Of a stretch of DNA of 39,189 bases, positions 33,780 through 39,189 are shown in pieces. The translations under genes were made by a program, and so were the position numbers. The first letter of the stretch is position 1. Each line of letters opens with the position of its first letter. The DNA is from Campylobacterota bacterium. Its GTDB lineage: Bacteria > Campylobacterota > Campylobacteria > Campylobacterales > Sulfurovaceae. Under the pieces are notes generated by a model, which saw only the letters and a program-made list of their open reading frames with translations, made no database searches and was not told where the DNA came from. The stretch spans positions 1 to 39,189 of the forward strand of contig VCAW01000077.1 in the NCBI GenBank assembly GCA_013607775.1. The letters are read 5' to 3'.

Positions 33780-34928
33780 ATGCAGTTAAATGTTTTTTTA
33801 GATGCGAAGCCTCTCTACTACAAAGAGATAGACCATAAGCGTGTACATGACGCTTATGCGTTACTCAAACCACAGTTAAAACATCCTAGAACAGTACATA
33901 TTGTAGGTACAAACGGCAAAGGCTCAACAGGTCGTATGTTGGCACACTTAGCATATAAAAGTGGGCTTAGTGTTGCGCATTACTCTTCACCACATATTTT
34001 GAAGTTTAATGAACGTATGTGGATAAATGGTTCAGATGCTTCAGATGAGTTACTTGAAGAGGCACATCAAAGATTGTACACAATTTTAGGACAAGAGATG
34101 TCTGATGCCTTGAGCTACTTTGAGTACACGACTCTTTTAGCTTTTGTCGTCTTTGAAAATTGTGATTTGATGGTACTTGAAGCAGGGCTTGGTGGTGAAT
34201 TTGATGCAACCAATGTTTGCGATAAAGAACTGAGTATTATTACCCCTATAGGTATAGACCATCAGGCATTTTTAGGTGAGACGATAGAAGAGATAGCAGC
34301 TACAAAGATACGTAGCATACAAATGCAAGTTTTACTGGCATCACAGCCTTACGAGAAGGTGATTGAGGTGGCAAAAAAGATTGCCAACGAGAAAGGTGCA
34401 GTCCTTCGACAAGCTCAGGAACCTATAAATAAGGTGATTGAACTTGCCAATGACAAAGTATGGGGTGACTACCTTATAGACAATGCAACAGTAGCCCTAC
34501 AAGCCTTAGATATTTTAGGTATTAAGTATGATATAAATGATTTAAAAACCTTAGAGCTTTTCGGACGTTTTTATGCTTTGACAGATAATATCCGCATTGA
34601 TGTAGGGCACAATCCTTTAGCTGCACGTGCCATAGAAAAAGCTTTAGATAAAGAAGTGGTACTTATCTATAACTCTTTGGACGATAAAGATTATGAAGAG
34701 GTGTTAAGAACGCTTAAACCTAAAGTCAAACGTGTAGAGATTATTAAAATTCATTCACAGCGTGCAACAACATTAAGCGAGATAGAAAAAGCTTTAACAA
34801 AAGTAGGATTAGCGTATAGCTATTTCGAAAATAAAATAGATGAAGACGAAAACTATCTGGTATTTGGGTCATTTTATGTAGTAGAAGAATTTTTAAAACA
34901 GAGAAAAGAGTGTAATGTACCAAAGTAA
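33780..34928 (+). CDS. folC: Folylpolyglutamate/dihydrofolate synthase FolC
   Basis: FolC adds glutamate to dihydropteroate and folates. The 382-residue Mur-ligase-type enzyme has the P-loop IVGTNGKGST (41-50), SSPHILKFNERMWING, EAGLGGEFDATN and ITPIGIDHQAFLG. A palindromic-repeat fragment encodes LRQAQEP at 209-215, in the linker region between ATPase and C-terminal domains, so this stretch is probably an insertion. The last 14 nt overlap mfd. PabB at 5939 works earlier in the same pathway. Confidence 0.94.
   Translation: MQLNVFLDAKPLYYKEIDHKRVHDAYALLKPQLKHPRTVHIVGTNGKGSTGRMLAHLAYKSGLSVAHYSSPHILKFNERMWINGSDASDELLEEAHQRLYTILGQEMSDALSYFEYTTLLAFVVFENCDLMVLEAGLGGEFDATNVCDKELSIITPIGIDHQAFLGETIEEIAATKIRSIQMQVLLASQPYEKVIEVAKKIANEKGAVLRQAQEPINKVIELANDKVWGDYLIDNATVALQALDILGIKYDINDLKTLELFGRFYALTDNIRIDVGHNPLAARAIEKALDKEVVLIYNSLDDKDYEEVLRTLKPKVKRVEIIKIHSQRATTLSEIEKALTKVGLAYSYFENKIDEDENYLVFGSFYVVEEFLKQRKECNVPK
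34404..34422. repeat. Palindromic repeat, decayed copy inside folC
   Basis: CTTCGACAAGCTCAGGAACC matches the left arm of the mfd copy. The right arm should follow; GGTGATTGAACTTGCCAATG (34433-34452) resembles GGTGGCTGAGCTTGTCGAAG with several changes, so a worn second arm is likely. Confidence 0.6.
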
Positions 34929-37923
34929 TATATATGAATATTTAGAGGGCTTGTCCCTTCGACAAGCTCAGGGAACGGTGGCTGAGCTTGTCGAAGCCAA
35001 TCTATTCATCTGTAATGACGATAAAGAGGCAATACAAGTACGAGATGTTGCAGTTCTACTTGGGTTTGACACCTTTGTCTTACCTGACTTACGTATAGCA
35101 GTAGGTGAAGACCTACGTGCGTATGCCGAAGATGTTCAGTTGCTTTTTTTACAATTGGCTTCTTTTCATCAAAGCACTAAGAAAAAAGTACTTATCTCTC
35201 CTCTTAGAACACTGCTTATACCTTTCCCAAAAGCAGAGTATTTCTCCTCGAAAACCATAGAGTTTGGGGAAACACTTAATCTTCAAGCACTTAAAGATAC
35301 ACTGTATCAATGGGGCTACCATTTCACAGACATCGCTGCACAACGTGGTGAAGTCTCTTTCCGTGGAGACATTATAGATATTTACCCTATAGATGCCCAG
35401 ATGCCGTATCGTATATCACTTTTTGATGAAGAGGTGGAAACGATACAGCATTATGATGAAGGGACACAAAAACGTGTGAGTGAGGAGTTAGAAGAACTTA
35501 CATTCACTCCTGCATTTTTGGCTTTAGAGAAAGATGAACATGAAGCCCTTAAAAATAGATGTGAGCGTAGCAGTTACGATACTTTTGTAAAAGATATAGA
35601 CTCTTTAGGACTTTGGCATTTAGACGATTTGGGACAGAGTGCGTTAGAGCAGTTCTCTGGCGTATGGGCATCAAATTTGGATGATGAACTTAAAGAGGTC
35701 TATGAACTAACCGCACCTCTAGTTCCTCGTAAATCTTTTTTACTCCCTGCTATTCCTGAGGGCTCAAAGTATCGTGATCTTGAAGCAGTGAATCCTAACA
35801 AACTTTTGGAGTCACATAAAGACAAAAAGATTACTATTATCGCGAAGAATGAGAGTATCGTCAGAGGCTCTGAGTTACATTCGTTTGAAAATATAGAGTT
35901 TGTCTACCAAGAAGGGATTGTCAATCTTCTTGGTTCAGACAGGCTTATACTCTCTCTCAATAAACCACTCAAACGTAAAAAAGTAAAAAAAGCCTCTATC
36001 ATATTGGATGAGCTGAAACCTAGCGACTATGTGGTGCATGAGAATTATGGTGTGGGTATTTTTAAAGGCATAGAAAAACGGGAGATACTAGGCTCTCTCT
36101 CTGAGTTTGTAGTAATGCATTACCAAAATGAAGATGCTCTGCTCATCCCTGTGTCGAGTCTTGAAGTTATAGACCGTTATGTGGCTGAGGGTGGAGCCTT
36201 ACCGGTACTTGATCGTATGGGGAAAGCCAGCTTTAAAAAGCTAAAAGCCAAAGTGAAAGAGAAACTCTTTGCCATTGCTTCACAAATCATCAACCTCTCA
36301 GCACAGCGACATTTGAAAAAAGGTATTAAACTCAAACGAAACATGGAAGAGCATGCTATCTTTATGTCTGAAGCGGGTTTTGTACATACTGATGACCAAG
36401 AGCGGGCTATCAACGATATGTTGGATGATATGGCATCAGGTAAGATGATGGACAGACTACTCTCTGCAGATGTAGGATTTGGTAAAACAGAAGTGGCGAT
36501 GAATGGAATGTTTGTGGCTGTGAAAAATGGTTATCAAGCGATGATGGTAGCCCCTACAACACTGCTTTCATCTCAACACTATAAGTCACTCAAAGAGCGT
36601 TTTTATAATCATAGTATCAAAGTGGCAAAACTCGATAGATTTTCTACAGCCAAAGAGAAGACACTCACACTTAGAGGATTAGAAGAAGGCACTATAGATG
36701 TCGTGGTAGGAACACATGCTCTACTCAAAGCTAAGTTTAAAAACTTAGCTTTAGTTATCATAGATGAAGAGCATAAGTTTGGGGTGAAGCAAAAAGAAGC
36801 CCTTAAAGAGATAGCTATCGATGTGCATCTGCTCTCTATGTCTGCTACGCCTATTCCTCGTTCACTCAATCTTGCGATGTCAGATGTAAAATCTTTCTCT
36901 GAAATCTTAACGCCACCTACGGAGCGTTTAGGTGTTAGAACCTTTGTGAAATCGTATGATGATAAAGTCATTAAAGAAGCGATTTTAAGAGAGATGCGTA
37001 GAGGCGGGCAGATATTTTATGTCTTTAACTCCATTGCAGGGATAGAAGAGAAGAAAAAAGTGTTGTTAGAGATACTCCCTAAACTTCGCATAGCTGTATT
37101 GCACTCCAAAATCTCAGCCAAAGAGACAGAAGATGAGATGATGAAGTTTGAAGATGGTGAGTATGATGTACTCCTCTCTACTTCCATCGTAGAATCAGGC
37201 ATACATATGCCTCATGCAAATACGATGATAGTTGATGGTGCAGATAACTTTGGGATTGCTGACTTGCATCAACTCCGTGGGCGTGTAGGACGTGGGGGTA
37301 AAGAGGGATACTGTTACTTTATGGTGACAGACAAAGAGCGTTTGACAGACAATGCCAAACGTCGTTTGCTTGCACTTGAATCTCACTCAGATTTAGGAAG
37401 TGGGGCAGTACTTGCATTCCATGACCTCGAAATTCGTGGGGGAGGTAACATTATCGGTGAAGCCCAATCTGGACACATCAAACAGATAGGCTATTCACTT
37501 TACCTGCGTATGCTCGAAGATGCCATTAAAGAACTGAGCGGACAAGACAAAGAAGTTGCCCATAATATTGATATGAAACTCTCTATCGATGCGTATTTGA
37601 ATGAAGAGTTGATAGAAGAGGACAGGCTACGTTTAGAACTCTACAGAAGGCTTTCACTTTGTGAATCTACGGGTGAAGTCTATGAAATTGAGTCTGAAAT
37701 AGCAGACAGATTTGGGAAGTTAGACACTATTACCCGTCAATTCATCGATGTCATTGTTATGAAAGTGCTTGCACGAGAAAAAGGCATAAGTAAAGTCTCT
37801 TCTTATGGTGAGAATGTTTTTATCGAATTTAGAGAAGAGGGTGTAGAGAGAGTGCAATTAAAATCAAATTCTAAAGATGATGATGACATTATTGCAACAG
37901 CGATGGCATATTTGAAAAAGTAA
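34915..37923 (+). CDS. mfd: Transcription-repair coupling factor Mfd
   Basis: Mfd removes RNA polymerase stalled at DNA damage and recruits UvrA. The 1002-residue protein has the UvrB-like N-terminal part, the RNAP-interacting domain (SDYVVHENYGVGIFKGIEKRE), and translocase motifs VGFGKT (520-525), DEEHKFG, SATPIPRSLNLAMSD and QLRGRVGRGGKEGYCYF. The C-terminal D7 domain starts near AHNIDMKLSIDAYLNE. Oddity: residues 13-28 (LSLRQAQGTVAELVEA) come from a palindromic repeat inserted in frame just after the start. The ATG overlaps the end of folC by 14 nt. Confidence 0.96.
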   Translation: MYQSNIYEYLEGLSLRQAQGTVAELVEANLFICNDDKEAIQVRDVAVLLGFDTFVLPDLRIAVGEDLRAYAEDVQLLFLQLASFHQSTKKKVLISPLRTLLIPFPKAEYFSSKTIEFGETLNLQALKDTLYQWGYHFTDIAAQRGEVSFRGDIIDIYPIDAQMPYRISLFDEEVETIQHYDEGTQKRVSEELEELTFTPAFLALEKDEHEALKNRCERSSYDTFVKDIDSLGLWHLDDLGQSALEQFSGVWASNLDDELKEVYELTAPLVPRKSFLLPAIPEGSKYRDLEAVNPNKLLESHKDKKITIIAKNESIVRGSELHSFENIEFVYQEGIVNLLGSDRLILSLNKPLKRKKVKKASIILDELKPSDYVVHENYGVGIFKGIEKREILGSLSEFVVMHYQNEDALLIPVSSLEVIDRYVAEGGALPVLDRMGKASFKKLKAKVKEKLFAIASQIINLSAQRHLKKGIKLKRNMEEHAIFMSEAGFVHTDDQERAINDMLDDMASGKMMDRLLSADVGFGKTEVAMNGMFVAVKNGYQAMMVAPTTLLSSQHYKSLKERFYNHSIKVAKLDRFSTAKEKTLTLRGLEEGTIDVVVGTHALLKAKFKNLALVIIDEEHKFGVKQKEALKEIAIDVHLLSMSATPIPRSLNLAMSDVKSFSEILTPPTERLGVRTFVKSYDDKVIKEAILREMRRGGQIFYVFNSIAGIEEKKKVLLEILPKLRIAVLHSKISAKETEDEMMKFEDGEYDVLLSTSIVESGIHMPHANTMIVDGADNFGIADLHQLRGRVGRGGKEGYCYFMVTDKERLTDNAKRRLLALESHSDLGSGAVLAFHDLEIRGGGNIIGEAQSGHIKQIGYSLYLRMLEDAIKELSGQDKEVAHNIDMKLSIDAYLNEELIEEDRLRLELYRRLSLCESTGEVYEIESEIADRFGKLDTITRQFIDVIVMKVLAREKGISKVSSYGENVFIEFREEGVERVQLKSNSKDDDDIIATAMAYLKK
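34957..34996. repeat. Palindromic repeat, copy inside mfd (perfect 15-bp arms)
   Basis: CTTCGACAAGCTCAG (34957-34971) and its exact reverse complement CTGAGCTTGTCGAAG (34982-34996) enclose a 10-nt loop. It starts 42 nt after the mfd ATG, at codon 15, and gives residues L15 to about A28. As mRNA it makes a very stable hairpin close to the ribosome start site. Confidence 0.92.
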
Positions 37924-38000
37924 GCACATACTAATTATCTACATACTATACTTTATCATAGAATATTAGGGGATACTATTTTATAAGATAAGGACAATCA

Positions 38001-39149
38001 ATGCGCTTTTTTGAAGCAGAAATCTTAAAAGGTAAATATTTCCCACCTAAAAGCCGTGAAAGACTTCGTGCTACGATGGTTAACCTTTTTATTTTGGTAG
38101 GTATTTTTATTATTTTACTGTATGCCTATGAAAATTTAGGACAAGGGTATTATGTGATGTTGACAGTGGAAATCTCCATTGTCTTTACCTTAATGGTTGC
38201 CTATCTTGTATTTCCCCATTATGTAAGTATCAATACCACATCCTATATGATACTTGGTGCATTTACCTTTTTACTTGCTATCTCTTTTGTTGTTCCTGAC
38301 AAAGACCCTGAACTTTCACTTTTCTGGTTGGCGGCACTTCCTATTTTTGTATTTTTCTTTTTAGGTGTCGATAAAGGTATCAGGTGGAGTACCAATATGT
38401 TTCTCATTTTACTCTTTATACCACTCTTTTCTTTTATTACAGGTATAAAGTTTGTCTATGAATGGGAACTCTTGTCTCAAATACTTCTTGGATATTTAGT
38501 AGTCTCTTATATGGTCTATATTATTGAGAATGAGAGAAGTTCCTATGAGAAAAAATTGGCGATAGCGTTGGAAGAAAACCAAATGCTTTTTAAAGAAGTA
38601 CACCACCGTACTAAAAATAATATGCAGGTAATCATGGGATTACTTGAAACACAATCTTTTAAAATTGATGATCTTAAATATAAAAAAATGTTTGAAACCC
38701 ATGTTGATAGACTTAAAGCTATGAGTTTAATGCATAAAAATCTCTATACCAATCACTCTTATGAAGAGGTAGATATACATGAATATCTTAATGAGATAGC
38801 AAATAGTTTAAAAACATATACCAATCATAAAATCATTACCAATGTTGATTCTATTATGGTAGATATGAAGATTGCTATGAATATCGGATTGATTTTTAAT
38901 GAAGCTGTCACCAATGCCATAGAACATGCATTTACAGAAGGTGAGGTAGGAGAAATCAATATTGCTTTTAGACATATTGCTGAACGCTGTGTATTTATCA
39001 TTAAAGACAATGGAAAAGGTTTTGACAGTTCGAAAAACTATAAGTCACTTGGTATGACATTAATTAAAGATTTGGCAGGGACTTTGCTAGATAGTAGTCT
39101 CATGATTAAGAGTAGTGAAGGTACACTTATTAAAATCTATGTGGGCTAG
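38001..39149 (+). CDS. Membrane sensor histidine kinase, HisKA_2 type
   Basis: The 382-residue protein has about six membrane helices in residues 25-175 with almost no periplasmic loop, so it senses something within or near the membrane. A short coiled coil leads to the H-box KEVHHRTKNNMQVI (H201/H202), typical of HisKA_2 kinases, then a HATPase domain with N-box NEAVTNAIEHAF (N300), G1 DNGKGFD (~336) and a G2-like LGMTLIKDL. No response regulator or receiver domain is in the window; it may follow beyond the right edge. AAGGACAATCA before the ATG. Confidence 0.9.
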   Translation: MRFFEAEILKGKYFPPKSRERLRATMVNLFILVGIFIILLYAYENLGQGYYVMLTVEISIVFTLMVAYLVFPHYVSINTTSYMILGAFTFLLAISFVVPDKDPELSLFWLAALPIFVFFFLGVDKGIRWSTNMFLILLFIPLFSFITGIKFVYEWELLSQILLGYLVVSYMVYIIENERSSYEKKLAIALEENQMLFKEVHHRTKNNMQVIMGLLETQSFKIDDLKYKKMFETHVDRLKAMSLMHKNLYTNHSYEEVDIHEYLNEIANSLKTYTNHKIITNVDSIMVDMKIAMNIGLIFNEAVTNAIEHAFTEGEVGEINIAFRHIAERCVFIIKDNGKGFDSSKNYKSLGMTLIKDLAGTLLDSSLMIKSSEGTLIKIYVG

Positions 39150-39169
39150 TCGGTTAACTCCTCCTCTGT

Positions 39170-39175
39170 TATAAT
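39170..39175 (+). promoter_or_regulatory. Candidate -10 for a gene beyond the right edge
   Basis: TATAAT, 20 nt after the kinase stop and followed by ATGGTATG; the window ends 14 nt later, so the gene it serves cannot be seen. Confidence 0.25.
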
Positions 39176-39189
39176 ATGGTATGAATTCA

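Overview
The window looks like a chromosome segment of a Campylobacterota (epsilonproteobacterial) species, most like the flagellum-less Sulfurovum group. The grounds are AT-rich DNA with many TTG/GTG starts, promoters with a TAAAAT/TATAAT -10 and no clear -35, and gene orders I know from Campylobacter jejuni: rplY-pth-permease-lysA-pheA-hisC-dxs, fdx-ndk-DUF177-rpmF-plsX-fabH, clpS/clpA/aat and leuS-lptE-folC-mfd. The genus is an inference. fliF-fliG-fliH, which I recall lying between hisC and dxs in C. jejuni, are absent here, which fits a non-flagellated lineage.

Layout. 1-2772 is the worn edge of what looks like an exopolysaccharide locus: a partial YkgJ-like Cys-cluster protein running off the left end, a 28-codon coding relic, and a Wzc-type chain-length/BY-kinase gene cut by one in-frame TAA just before its Walker B motif. 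2923-5597 (+) is a tight six-gene run: PqqD-like protein, rsmG, small Cys-rich membrane protein, unknown protein, rhomboid protease, and a lipoprotein with a candidate Cys-His-Asp triad. 5598-8453 (-) holds a secreted acidic protein, pabB, pyrB and bioD. 8524-13926 (+) holds clpS-clpA-aat (a nearly complete N-degron pathway), transaldolase and a PilT/PilU-like ATPase. 14004-21805 (+) holds rplY, pth, an LptF/LptG permease, lysA, pheA, hisC, a small unknown gene and dxs. 21937-27676 (+) holds metK, ferredoxin, ndk, DUF177, rpmF, plsX, fabH and a YmdB-like phosphoesterase. dnaX (-) and a YpfJ-like metalloprotease (+) are divergent. 30798-37923 (+) is leuS-lptE-folC-mfd, followed by a membrane histidine kinase (38001-39149).

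Most of the window is core metabolism and information processing: translation (rsmG, rplY, pth, rpmF, leuS, aat), lipid and envelope synthesis (plsX, fabH, LptF/G, lptE), amino acids and cofactors (lysA, pheA, hisC, bioD, pabB, folC, dxs, metK), and replication/repair (dnaX, mfd). I see no phage, insertion sequence, CRISPR array, rRNA or tRNA.

The most unusual signal is a dispersed palindromic repeat (arms CTTCGACARGCTCAG / CTGAGCYTGTCGAAG) seen four times: once between dxs and metK, and three times inside reading frames (mfd, folC, dnaX), where it adds extra codons without breaking the frame. Other points of note are the nonsense-split BY-kinase, an A9 run in dnaX where slippage either way meets an immediate stop, a 32-nt palindrome before metK, and two different hairpins packed before leuS. 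I did not find a clearly new multi-gene defence or biosynthetic system.
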